In this document: positions 7,150 to 13,421 of the stretch, in pieces
Numbering within the stretch: the first letter of the stretch is position 1
How the letters are laid out: every line of letters begins with the position of its first letter
Made by a program: the position numbers and the translations under genes
Notes under the pieces: model-generated
Told to the model about the DNA's origin: nothing
Database searches by the model: none
The model's input: the letters and a program-made list of their open reading frames with translations, nothing else
Source of the DNA: DATDYA01 sp035289165
GTDB taxonomy: Bacteria > Patescibacteriota > Patescibacteriia > Magasanikbacterales > GWA2-37-8
Assembly: GCA_035289165.1 (NCBI GenBank)
Contig: DATDYA010000038.1
Coordinates: 1 to 13,421, forward strand
DNA length: 13,421 bases
Reading direction: 5' to 3'

Positions 7150-7713
7150 ATGCTTCGCAAGTTAATCATCAATAACCACGAGATCACCTATACCCTTCGA
7201 AAAAGTCGCCGCGCTAAACGTCTGAAAGTAGCGGTTTTTTGTGACGCAAGTGTGGTGGTAACTTTGCCACGAACAGTTACAGTCGCTTGGATGGAAGAAT
7301 TTTTAAAACGGAAGGTCAACTGGATTCTTAAAGAAATAAAGTATTTTAAGAAATTGGATCCAAAGCTACGCTTGCGTGGCGGGGTCGCAGAATACCGACA
7401 GAACCGGGCCGAAGCCCTAACATTAGTTATGAAGAAAATCACCAAGATTAACGCAATTTACCAGTTTCCTTTTCGACGGGTGACCATTAAGAACCAAAAG
7501 ACACGCTGGGGGAGTTGTTCTCTGCAAGGAAACCTTAATTTTAATTATAAGATTATTTTTTTGCCTGATCGGGCGGCCGAATATCTGGTAGCACACGAGT
7601 TGGCGCATCTTGAGGAGTATAACCACTCCAAGGACTTTTGGCGCTTAGTGGAAAGAGCAATACCGGACTACCGCGAGCAAAGGACCGAGCTGTCAAGGAG
7701 AATGTTGATGTAG
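7150..7713 (+). CDS. YgjP-like zinc metallohydrolase (DUF45 / M48-related)
   Basis: The 187-residue protein matches the YgjP/COG1451 family. It starts with the family's characteristic strand leading to R-K-S-R-R-A-K-R-L (17-25), has the conserved R-W-G-S-C motif (119-123), and ends with the metal site V-A-H-E-L-A-H-L (147-154) and N-H-S-K-D-F-W (158-164). His149, His153 and His159 are the expected zinc ligands, with Glu150 as catalytic base. The fold is related to the WSS1/SprT-like and M48 zincins, but the biological substrate of YgjP proteins is not firmly established. No signal peptide is present, so it is cytoplasmic. It has its own promoter and is flanked by unrelated functions, so context adds little. 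Confidence 0.93.
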   Translation: MLRKLIINNHEITYTLRKSRRAKRLKVAVFCDASVVVTLPRTVTVAWMEEFLKRKVNWILKEIKYFKKLDPKLRLRGGVAEYRQNRAEALTLVMKKITKINAIYQFPFRRVTIKNQKTRWGSCSLQGNLNFNYKIIFLPDRAAEYLVAHELAHLEEYNHSKDFWRLVERAIPDYREQRTELSRRMLM

Positions 7714-7740
7714 GCGGGGCAACATTAAAAAAGACAATTT

Positions 7741-7762
7741 TTACAACCGAGCTGGGTTGTAA
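7741..7762 (+). repeat. Perfect 8-6-8 inverted repeat between the YgjP and MASE3-PAS genes
   Basis: TTACAACC (7741-7748) and GGTTGTAA (7755-7762) are exact reverse complements around a 6-base loop. The position, 28 bases after a stop codon, suits a terminator, but no T-run follows on the + strand and the flanking Ts lie upstream. It ends 4 bases before the next -35 box, so it could equally be a regulatory site. Confidence 0.5.
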
Positions 7763-7765
7763 CAT

Positions 7766-7793
7766 TTGACATACCTAATTAGTATGTTATTCT
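7766..7793 (+). promoter_or_regulatory. Promoter of the MASE3-PAS gene with an overlapping dyad
   Basis: TTGACA (7766-7771), a 16-base spacer and TATTCT (7788-7793) lie about 20 bases before the ATG at 7813. ACATAC (7769-7774) and GTATGT (7782-7787) form a 6-7-6 inverted repeat filling the spacer and the end of the -35 box, so a repressor binding there would block polymerase. No cognate regulator is identified. Confidence 0.6.
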
Positions 7794-7812
7794 TAAAGAA
7801 TTAGTTTTCTTT

Positions 7813-9057
7813 ATGCAAGGATTTATTTCGGATAGCGTAAACCCCTTTTGGCGACGCTTGTTTTTCGTAGCGGCCAGTTTGACCGCTGTCTTGGGCGCTT
7901 TTTACGCCCAATCCTTGAATTATGGCTTTTACCATAATTTTATTGAAGTCTTAGGGATAGTGGCTTCCGGCGCAATTTTTGCGATTACTTGGCACGCCAG
8001 ACAGGTAATCAAAAATAATTTTTTTCTTTTACTTGGCACGGCGATGGCTTTTGTTGGCTTTTTTAATCTGCTTCATTCGTTGTATTATCCCGGTATTTTA
8101 TCGCCAGGATTATTGCCTTCGAACGAGTCATATCTTTTATCTTTAGCGGCCGATTATCTTCTAGCCATCGCTTTTATAGTAGCGCCGCTCGTGCTTGACC
8201 GACGACTAAATGTTAGTTTTTTATTGGTTGGGCTTTTAATAGTAACCACGATTATGCTCTTAAGTATTTTTGAGTGGTCCATTTTTCCAAGCGCAATTGA
8301 CGCGGGGCATAAATTTACGGAATTTAAAAATATCAGTGAGTTCACTATTGCTACGCTCGCGGTAGTGGGAGGGGCAACATTATACCGGCATCGTCGTTAT
8401 TTTGAACGAGAGACGATTGGTTTTTTATATCTTTCTTTAGCTGTGGGCTTTGTTTCTTCGGCTATGATGGGGTTTTTTAATAACCCAATTGGCTACGGGA
8501 ATTTCGTGGGCCATATTCTAAAGATTTTTGCTTTTTATTTTGTCTATCATACAGTAGCGACCATGTCGCTCCGAAAGCCATATCGAGCGCTTTTTCATGA
8601 TTTAGAAACGCGGGACCGGGAGTTGAGAGAAGAACGTGACTGGACAAAAAAGCTGTTTGACTTCGCTAATGTATTTTTTGTTTATATTGATAATACCCAG
8701 CGCGTACAAAGAATTAATCGCAAGGGTTTAGAGATCCTTGGCCGCAGGGAAGAGGAGGTGGTCGGTAAAAACTGGTTTGATAATTTTCTTCCTAACACAA
8801 TCCGACCGCAACTCAAGGTGCTGTATGATAATTTGATGGCCGGGAAATTAGAAGCTTTTGAGTTTTATGAGAACTGTGTTATGACAAAAAATGGAGACTT
8901 AAGAGATATTTATTGGCGAAACACGCTTATTAAAGGTGAAGAGGGGGAAGTGCTTGGGATGTTAATCGCCGGGGAAGATGTTACGGATTTAAAGAATCAC
9001 AAGCGGAAAATGGAGCTAATTAAAAGGGAAGTTCAATCAATTGATAAAAAACACTAG
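7813..9057 (+). CDS. MASE3-PAS membrane sensor without an output domain
   Basis: The 414-residue protein has about eight predicted membrane helices between residues 16 and 250, including F-F-N-L-L-H-S-L-Y-Y-P-G (83-94), which matches the conserved helix 3 region of MASE3, a membrane-integral sensory module usually joined to histidine kinases or diguanylate cyclases. A short charged helix (about 258-282, probably a coiled coil) leads to one PAS domain (about 283-395), with R-I-N-R-K-G-L-E-I-L-G (300-310) and the typical closing D-V-T-D-L-K (389-394). It ends about 20 residues later. No H-box, ATPase domain, GGDEF, EAL or helix-turn-helix follows. The bases after the stop lead into the csoR promoter and do not continue such a domain in another frame. 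It may pass signals by contact with another protein, or be a remnant. The ligand is unknown. Confidence 0.85.
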   Translation: MQGFISDSVNPFWRRLFFVAASLTAVLGAFYAQSLNYGFYHNFIEVLGIVASGAIFAITWHARQVIKNNFFLLLGTAMAFVGFFNLLHSLYYPGILSPGLLPSNESYLLSLAADYLLAIAFIVAPLVLDRRLNVSFLLVGLLIVTTIMLLSIFEWSIFPSAIDAGHKFTEFKNISEFTIATLAVVGGATLYRHRRYFERETIGFLYLSLAVGFVSSAMMGFFNNPIGYGNFVGHILKIFAFYFVYHTVATMSLRKPYRALFHDLETRDRELREERDWTKKLFDFANVFFVYIDNTQRVQRINRKGLEILGRREEEVVGKNWFDNFLPNTIRPQLKVLYDNLMAGKLEAFEFYENCVMTKNGDLRDIYWRNTLIKGEEGEVLGMLIAGEDVTDLKNHKRKMELIKREVQSIDKKH

Positions 9058-9099
9058 CGCCATGATCAAAAAGAAAAGGCGTTTTATCCACAGCATCCC

Positions 9100-9129
9100 T
9101 TGACCTACACCTATGGTGTAGGTTATAAT
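9100..9129 (+). promoter_or_regulatory. CsoR-controlled promoter and operator of the copper operon
   Basis: TTGACC (9100-9105) and a perfect TATAAT (9124-9129) are separated by 18 bases. The spacer contains a perfect 9-3-9 inverted repeat: ACCTACACC (9103-9111), TAT (9112-9114), GGTGTAGGT (9115-9123). Its pseudo-symmetric TACxCC/GGxGTA halves around a central TAT resemble operators known for CsoR-family repressors. It lies 31 bases upstream of csoR, and bound repressor would cover the spacer between the two promoter boxes. Confidence 0.9.
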
Positions 9130-9160
9130 ATTTTTATTATACATTTAATCTCTTAGTTCT

Positions 9161-9436
9161 ATGATAGAGCCATACCACAATAAAGTGGCCATTAATTTAA
9201 AAAAGGCCAACGGTCAATTAAGGCGGGTAGAGAAAATGATTGAAGAACAAAAATATTGTTTGGATATCGCCCAACAAATTAATGCGGCCATTGGGCTTTT
9301 AAAACAAGCTAACAGTTATATTATGGAAAGCCACATGCTTTCTTGTGGTGTAGAGAAACTCAAATCTAAAGATAGGGGAGAGCGCTTGGAATTTGTTAAA
9401 CGAATGATGCAAACTTTTAGTATTACTAACCGTTAA
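9161..9436 (+). CDS. csoR: Copper-sensing transcriptional repressor CsoR
   Basis: The 91-residue protein is a small helical CsoR/RcnR (DUF156) family regulator. The N-terminal helix carries the family's K-K-A-N-G-Q-L-R-R-V-E-K-M-I segment (14-27). The Cu(I) ligands are Cys33 (K-Y-C-L-D-I), His58 and Cys62 (E-S-H-M-L-S-C). Their spacing of 25 and 4 is identical to Cys36, His61 and Cys65 of Mycobacterium tuberculosis CsoR, which favours copper sensing over the nickel/cobalt (RcnR) or formaldehyde (FrmR) branches. Apo-CsoR binds DNA as a tetramer and Cu(I) releases it. The protein heads its own operon, just downstream of a perfect dyad in the promoter, so autoregulation is likely. Downstream genes encode copper binding and export. 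The next start is 6 bases after its stop. Confidence 0.97.
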   Translation: MIEPYHNKVAINLKKANGQLRRVEKMIEEQKYCLDIAQQINAAIGLLKQANSYIMESHMLSCGVEKLKSKDRGERLEFVKRMMQTFSITNR

Positions 9437-9442
9437 ATAGAT

Positions 9443-10864
9443 ATGCCAAAATTACAAGTGCCAATTCGTGGTATGCATTGCCGATCGTGCGAAATTATGA
9501 TCGAAGAGCAATTAAAAGAGTTGCCAGGGGTAAAGCAAGTTAGTGTGAATCACAAGACCGGTAAGGCCGATTTGGAGTATGAGGGTAATCCGCCACCGAA
9601 AGAAGCGATTGCGGGAGCAGTTGACAAGGCCGGTTATGAGGTGGGCGAGAAAGAGAAGCCGACGTGGTTATCTAAAAATCGTGATGATTATAGATATTTG
9701 GGCTATGCCGCCCTTATTTTATTCAGTCTGTATTTAATAGGAAAAGCGACAGGAATTTTTGAACTAAGTTTAAATACGGATAGCGCTAGTTTGTGGATTA
9801 TTCCACTCGTTGGTTTGGTCGCTGGGTTTTCCACGTGCATGGCGATTATTGGTGGATTAGTTTTGGGAGTATCAGCGCGTTATAGCGAGCTTCACCCGGA
9901 AGCAACCAGTAAACAAAAATTTGTGCCCCACCTATTTTTTAATCTCGGCCGGATCAGCGGTTTTGCGGTTTTGGGTGGTTTAATGGGATTAATTGGTTCA
10001 GCTCTAAAACCGTCGGCGGGGTTTTTAGGAGTTCTCACGATTGTCGTCGGAGTAGTAATGATCTTACTTGGTTTAAAGTTGGTCGAAATATTTCCTAAAT
10101 TAAAAAATAAAACCATTGCTCTTCCGAAAAGTATTGGTCGGTTACTGGGTGCCAATAAAAGCGGGGATAAGTACAGCCACCGGGCGGCGGTGGTTTCCGG
10201 GGTCCTGACGTTTTTCTTGCCGTGTGGTTTTACGCAAGCGATGCAGCTTTTAGCAGTCAGTTCGGGTAGTTTTATCCAGGGGGCTTTAATAATGTCTTTG
10301 TTTGCTTTAGGCACCGCACCGGGCCTTTTGGGTGTCGGCGGATTGGCCTCAATTTTTAAAGGTAAAAAGGCCCGCGTGTTTTACGCTACCGCCGGTTTAC
10401 TAGTGATTATTTTAGGTTGGGTAAATATTGCAAACGGAAGCAGGTTGATTACTTTTAAAGGGGGGAATAACAATACAGTTGTTGATCAACCAGCCGGCGA
10501 TGAGCAGATAGTCCGGATGACTCAAAAAGCCAACGGTTATACCCCCACTAACTTGGTTATAGAAAAAGGCCGACCGGTGAAGTGGATTATAACTTCGGAG
10601 ACGAGTTTTTCTTGTGCCGCGTATTTGGTTGTGCCAGAGTATCGGATTAGTACGGCTTTAAAAAAGGGTGAGAATATCATACGTTTTACACCAACACGAA
10701 CCGGTATAATCCCTTTCTCATGTTCCATGGGCATGTATCGCGGTCAGTTCACGGTTGTTGAAAAAGGTAGTGGGGCTAAGGCTGCTGAGGCGGCAGTTGC
10801 TTCTGCCCCTTCAGCTCAAGGAGAAGTAGTGTGTCGTTTTGACACCGGCTGTGGTCCGCAGTAA
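9443..10864 (+). CDS. HMA / DsbD-TauE-like membrane / cupredoxin fusion protein
   Basis: This 473-residue protein joins three copper-related parts. First is a cytoplasmic heavy-metal-associated domain (about 3-70) with GMHCRSC (Cys13, Cys16). Next is a six- to seven-helix membrane domain (about 85-330) of the DsbD_2/TauE-SafE type, whose two half-repeats carry single cysteines in F-S-T-C-M-A-I-I-G-G (Cys132) and F-L-P-C-G-F-T-Q (Cys261), the positions used by the redox pair of CcdA-like proteins. Last is an outer cupredoxin-like domain (about 350-440) whose ligand loop reads P-F-S-C-S-M-G-M-Y-R-G (Cys427, Met429, Met431); Cys390 stands where many cupredoxins place the first His. An Ala-rich tail ends with Cys464 and Cys470. 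It probably moves copper or electrons across the membrane; which is unknown. Co-transcription with csoR and copA supports copper handling. Confidence 0.9.
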   Translation: MPKLQVPIRGMHCRSCEIMIEEQLKELPGVKQVSVNHKTGKADLEYEGNPPPKEAIAGAVDKAGYEVGEKEKPTWLSKNRDDYRYLGYAALILFSLYLIGKATGIFELSLNTDSASLWIIPLVGLVAGFSTCMAIIGGLVLGVSARYSELHPEATSKQKFVPHLFFNLGRISGFAVLGGLMGLIGSALKPSAGFLGVLTIVVGVVMILLGLKLVEIFPKLKNKTIALPKSIGRLLGANKSGDKYSHRAAVVSGVLTFFLPCGFTQAMQLLAVSSGSFIQGALIMSLFALGTAPGLLGVGGLASIFKGKKARVFYATAGLLVIILGWVNIANGSRLITFKGGNNNTVVDQPAGDEQIVRMTQKANGYTPTNLVIEKGRPVKWIITSETSFSCAAYLVVPEYRISTALKKGENIIRFTPTRTGIIPFSCSMGMYRGQFTVVEKGSGAKAAEAAVASAPSAQGEVVCRFDTGCGPQ

Positions 10865-10875
10865 TTTTTAATCAT

Positions 10876-11091
10876 ATGGTGATTACTAAATTTAAATTAT
10901 CCAATCTGAATTGTGAGGCGTGCGTCAAGGTTTCCAAGCTAAAAATTGGACAGATTGATGGAGTGGAAAGCGTGCTCATTAAAGGGGCGGGTTCTGAGGC
11001 GAATGGTCAGTTGGAATCGACTCGGGAGATTTCTTTAAGTGAAATAAAGCAAGCGCTTGTCGATTTGCCTTATGGGGTTGCGTCTATATAA
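10876..11091 (+). CDS. Small HMA-like copper chaperone candidate (CopZ-like, divergent)
   Basis: The 71-residue protein has the size and ferredoxin-like strand/helix order of CopZ-type chaperones. The metal site is L-N-C-E-A-C (Cys13, Cys16). It lacks the usual Gly-Met before the first Cys, and its middle (G-A-G-S-E-A-N-G-Q-L, about 37-46) has a looser strand 2-3 turn than usual. The C-terminus ends with Y-G-V-A-S-I instead of the common G-Y-x-A/V. A role in carrying Cu(I) to CopA is expected from its position, 11 bases after the fusion gene and 21 bases before copA. It could instead be an altered HMA with structural or regulatory function. Confidence 0.8.
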   Translation: MVITKFKLSNLNCEACVKVSKLKIGQIDGVESVLIKGAGSEANGQLESTREISLSEIKQALVDLPYGVASI

Positions 11092-11112
11092 TTTTATTTA
11101 CTCACTAAGAAT

Positions 11113-13421
11113 ATGGAAAAAAATGTTGAATTAAAAATTGAGGGGATGCACTGCCAATCTTGCGAAGCGCTTATTTCGGAAGAGTTAAGGAACGTGCCGG
11201 GAGTAGAAGAAGTAGTGGTGTCTTACACAGAAGGGAAAGCGAAAGTAGCGGCTGATCTTACACGAGTAACGGATAAGGATTTGGTTGCGGCGGTCAGTCG
11301 CGCTGGTTACGCCGCCGAAGTGGTCTCAAGTAGCCAATTAAAAGAGCCGTTAGATATGGAAGTGACGGTTAGAGAGGCCGAAACCGGCGAACCAGTCTCT
11401 TTAAAGATTGATTCGAGCAACGAGGCCGAGGGCCGGGTGCTCCGAGATGACAGGGGTAAGTCATATTTTGAAGGAAAATTAAAAAACCGAAAGACTGCGG
11501 AAATTAAACTGCCCAAAGGGCAGGAGGCGTCGAAAAGCCACTGGGTCGAGTTGTTTAGAAGTGCCCACTTCTTTAATAATTCTTTAGAAAATTTAGCTCC
11601 GCCGATTAGTGATAGCAAAAACGAGTCAAAGCCAATTTTGGACGAGGTCCGAGAAGTGTTGGTAGCAAAAACTAAACAACCCAGAGTGAATCTCGCCATC
11701 TCTGGGATGCATTGCGCTAGTTGCGCCGGGATTATCGAGCGCTCTCTTAAGAAGTTACCGGGGGTTAGGGATGCTAATGTAAATTTTGCTTCGGAGAAAG
11801 CCGTAGTCACTTTAAATGATGTGGGCGCGAGTGTGGAAGTGTTAAAGGCGGCAGTTAAAAAAGCTGGTTATCGAGCGGAAGAAATAAATGAAAAGGATAA
11901 TGAGTGGGAAAGTAAAAAGCGTGAAGCGGAAATTTCCTCCTACTTTAAAAAATTTATTTTTAGCGCAACCTTAAGTCTACCGATGCTGTACTTCATGTTT
12001 TTGGATTTTTTTGTGTGGCTACCAGCTCGAGAGGCACTTATGCCATATATTGGTATTGTGTCCTTGGTTTTGGCCGCTCCGGTGCAAATTATAATCGGTC
12101 GAGGATTTTATAAAGGCATGTGGTCGGCTCTGCGCATGAAAACATTCAACATGGATAGTTTGATTGCGATTGGAACGTCTGCGGCCTTTATATACAGTTT
12201 TGTTGTCTTCCTTATTTATGCCACTACCAACGGGTCAGTTGTGGGTTTAAATGGAGAAAAAATTTCTGACTTATACTTTGAAACCGCCGCTTTTCTTATT
12301 ACCTTTGTAATTTTAGGTAAATGGTTAGAGGCCCGGACTAAAGGCAAGACGTCGGAATCCATTAAAAAATTAATGGGTCTTCAAGCGAAGACCGCACGGG
12401 TAATCCGGGATGGAGTCACAAAAGATATTGGGATTGATGAAGTAGTAAAAAATGACGTGGTAATTGTGCGGCCAGGTGAAAAAGTTCCAGTGGATGGCAC
12501 AGTTGTCCGGGGGGTCTCAGCCGTAGATGAATCAATGGTAACTGGAGAAAGCATACCGGTCGAGAAAAAAGTCGGAGATAATGTTGTGGGTGGTACGATT
12601 AACAAAACAGGCAGTTTTGAATTTACTGTGACACGGGTGGGAAGCGAGACCACCCTCGCCCAGATCATTCGTTTGGTTGAAGAAGCCCAAGGAAGTAAGG
12701 CGCCGATTCAGGATTTTGCGGATAAAATATCGGCTAAATTTGTACCAACGGTTTTAATACTTGCCGTCTTAACTTTTGTTGTTTGGTATTTTTTCTTAGG
12801 CGGTTCTTTGGCGTTCGCACTCATGGCGTTTACTTCAGTCATTGTGATCGCCTGTCCCTGCGCCTTGGGTCTAGCGACACCGACTGCGATTATGGTTGGA
12901 ACGGGTAAGGGTGCGGAAAATGGCGTTTTGGTTAAAGGCGGAGAGCCGCTAGAGACGGCGTGCAAAGTAAATGTGATCGTGTTCGACAAAACCGGGACGA
13001 TTACTAAAGGCAAACCGGAAGTGACGGACATTATTGTACTAGGAGACAAGGATGAAGACGACACCTTGGCGATTGCCGCCAGTCTTGAAAAGTTATCCGA
13101 ACATCCTTTGGCGGAGGCAATCTATGCTTATGCCGAAGAGGAAGATGTTAATTTGGATGAAGTTAAAGATTTTAAAGCAGTACCAGGGCATGGGGTGCAA
13201 GGTGAAATTGCGGGCGTAACCTATTATTTAGGTAATCGAAAAATGATGACGGACATTGCGAAAATTGGAGTAGACAAGGTTAACCGAAAATTAACTCGCT
13301 TAGAAGAGGCGGGGAAAACCGCTATGATTTTAGGGAACCAAGAAGGGGTGATGGGGATAATCGCGGTCGCGGATACGGTTAAAGATACTTCAAAAAAAGC
13401 AGTAGAAAGATTGCAAAAGAT
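11113..13421 (+). CDS. copA: Copper-exporting P1B-type ATPase CopA (3' end beyond the window)
   Basis: The frame from the ATG at 11113 stays open to the right edge (769 codons plus two bases), so the C-terminus is missing. It has an HMA domain (about 4-71, GMHCQSC, Cys14/Cys17) and a second HMA domain (about 192-257, GMHCASC, Cys201/Cys204). Between them is an unusual 120-residue linker. Membrane helices follow from about 280. The actuator domain has TGES (477-480), the transport site is CPC (581-583), the phosphorylation site is DKTGT (Asp625), and the P1B-specific nucleotide-binding His-Pro pair is at 664-665. CPC and position after csoR point to Cu(I)/Ag(I) export, driven by ATP. The window cuts just before the expected GDN-type hinge motif and the last two helices, whose Asn, Tyr, Met and Ser residues would confirm copper specificity. 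Confidence 0.97.
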   Translation, partial: MEKNVELKIEGMHCQSCEALISEELRNVPGVEEVVVSYTEGKAKVAADLTRVTDKDLVAAVSRAGYAAEVVSSSQLKEPLDMEVTVREAETGEPVSLKIDSSNEAEGRVLRDDRGKSYFEGKLKNRKTAEIKLPKGQEASKSHWVELFRSAHFFNNSLENLAPPISDSKNESKPILDEVREVLVAKTKQPRVNLAISGMHCASCAGIIERSLKKLPGVRDANVNFASEKAVVTLNDVGASVEVLKAAVKKAGYRAEEINEKDNEWESKKREAEISSYFKKFIFSATLSLPMLYFMFLDFFVWLPAREALMPYIGIVSLVLAAPVQIIIGRGFYKGMWSALRMKTFNMDSLIAIGTSAAFIYSFVVFLIYATTNGSVVGLNGEKISDLYFETAAFLITFVILGKWLEARTKGKTSESIKKLMGLQAKTARVIRDGVTKDIGIDEVVKNDVVIVRPGEKVPVDGTVVRGVSAVDESMVTGESIPVEKKVGDNVVGGTINKTGSFEFTVTRVGSETTLAQIIRLVEEAQGSKAPIQDFADKISAKFVPTVLILAVLTFVVWYFFLGGSLAFALMAFTSVIVIACPCALGLATPTAIMVGTGKGAENGVLVKGGEPLETACKVNVIVFDKTGTITKGKPEVTDIIVLGDKDEDDTLAIAASLEKLSEHPLAEAIYAYAEEEDVNLDEVKDFKAVPGHGVQGEIAGVTYYLGNRKMMTDIAKIGVDKVNRKLTRLEEAGKTAMILGNQEGVMGIIAVADTVKDTSKKAVERLQK

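Noticed and set aside
9056..9085. Possible terminator after the MASE3-PAS gene (AGCGCC pairing with GGCGTT, then TTAT).
   Set aside because: Only about six pairs including a wobble, a loop of 16 bases and a very short T-run; too weak to call.
176..13421. Alternative genetic code with TGA as an amino acid, as in some Candidate Phyla Radiation lineages.
   Set aside because: All recognisable proteins are full length under the standard code with no in-frame TGA, and one gene appears to use TGA as a stop.

Overview
The window reads as chromosomal DNA of a bacterium with the standard genetic code; every supported gene lies on the + strand. Compact genes with gaps mostly under 100 bases, moderate A+T content, short repair and redox enzymes, and a VKOR-type thioredoxin partnered with a DsbB-like protein suggest a member of the Patescibacteria (Candidate Phyla Radiation). 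That placement is an inference from style and protein content; there is no rRNA or marker gene here to fix it. No RNA gene, CRISPR array, insertion sequence or integrase is visible, and no gene-free stretch exceeds 300 bases.

Region 1 (1-700) holds the unclear tail of something upstream, a small two-helix membrane protein of the DUF3592 type, and a good intrinsic terminator. Region 2 (728-6135) is a six-gene run behind a near-consensus sigma70 promoter: RecQ helicase, a GNAT acetyltransferase, a class I methyltransferase, an MTH1-like Nudix hydrolase, an unrecognised HEXXH protein and an AlkD-like DNA glycosylase. Three of these (RecQ, Nudix, AlkD) act on damaged DNA or damaged nucleotides, so the run looks like a genome-maintenance operon. 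Region 3 (6143-7090) is a two-gene disulfide-forming unit: a membrane-anchored thioredoxin-fold protein and a DsbB/BdbC-type quinone-linked oxidase. Region 4 (7111-9057) has two singly promoted genes: a YgjP-like metallohydrolase and a MASE3-PAS membrane sensor that ends without any output domain.

Region 5 (9100 to the right edge) is a copper-homeostasis operon. It starts with a promoter whose spacer is a perfect 9-3-9 inverted repeat. It then encodes CsoR, a three-part fusion (HMA, DsbD/TauE-like membrane domain, cupredoxin), a 71-residue HMA-like mini-protein and the copper ATPase CopA, cut by the window end. The expected logic is that CsoR sits on its own promoter until Cu(I) releases it. 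The HMA modules and cupredoxin then bind copper and CopA pumps it out.

The most striking window-wide signal is in the start sites. All 15 chosen starts are ATG, none has a recognisable Shine-Dalgarno sequence, and 14 of 15 have T directly before the ATG. At least one promoter sits so close to its start codon that the transcript should be nearly leaderless.
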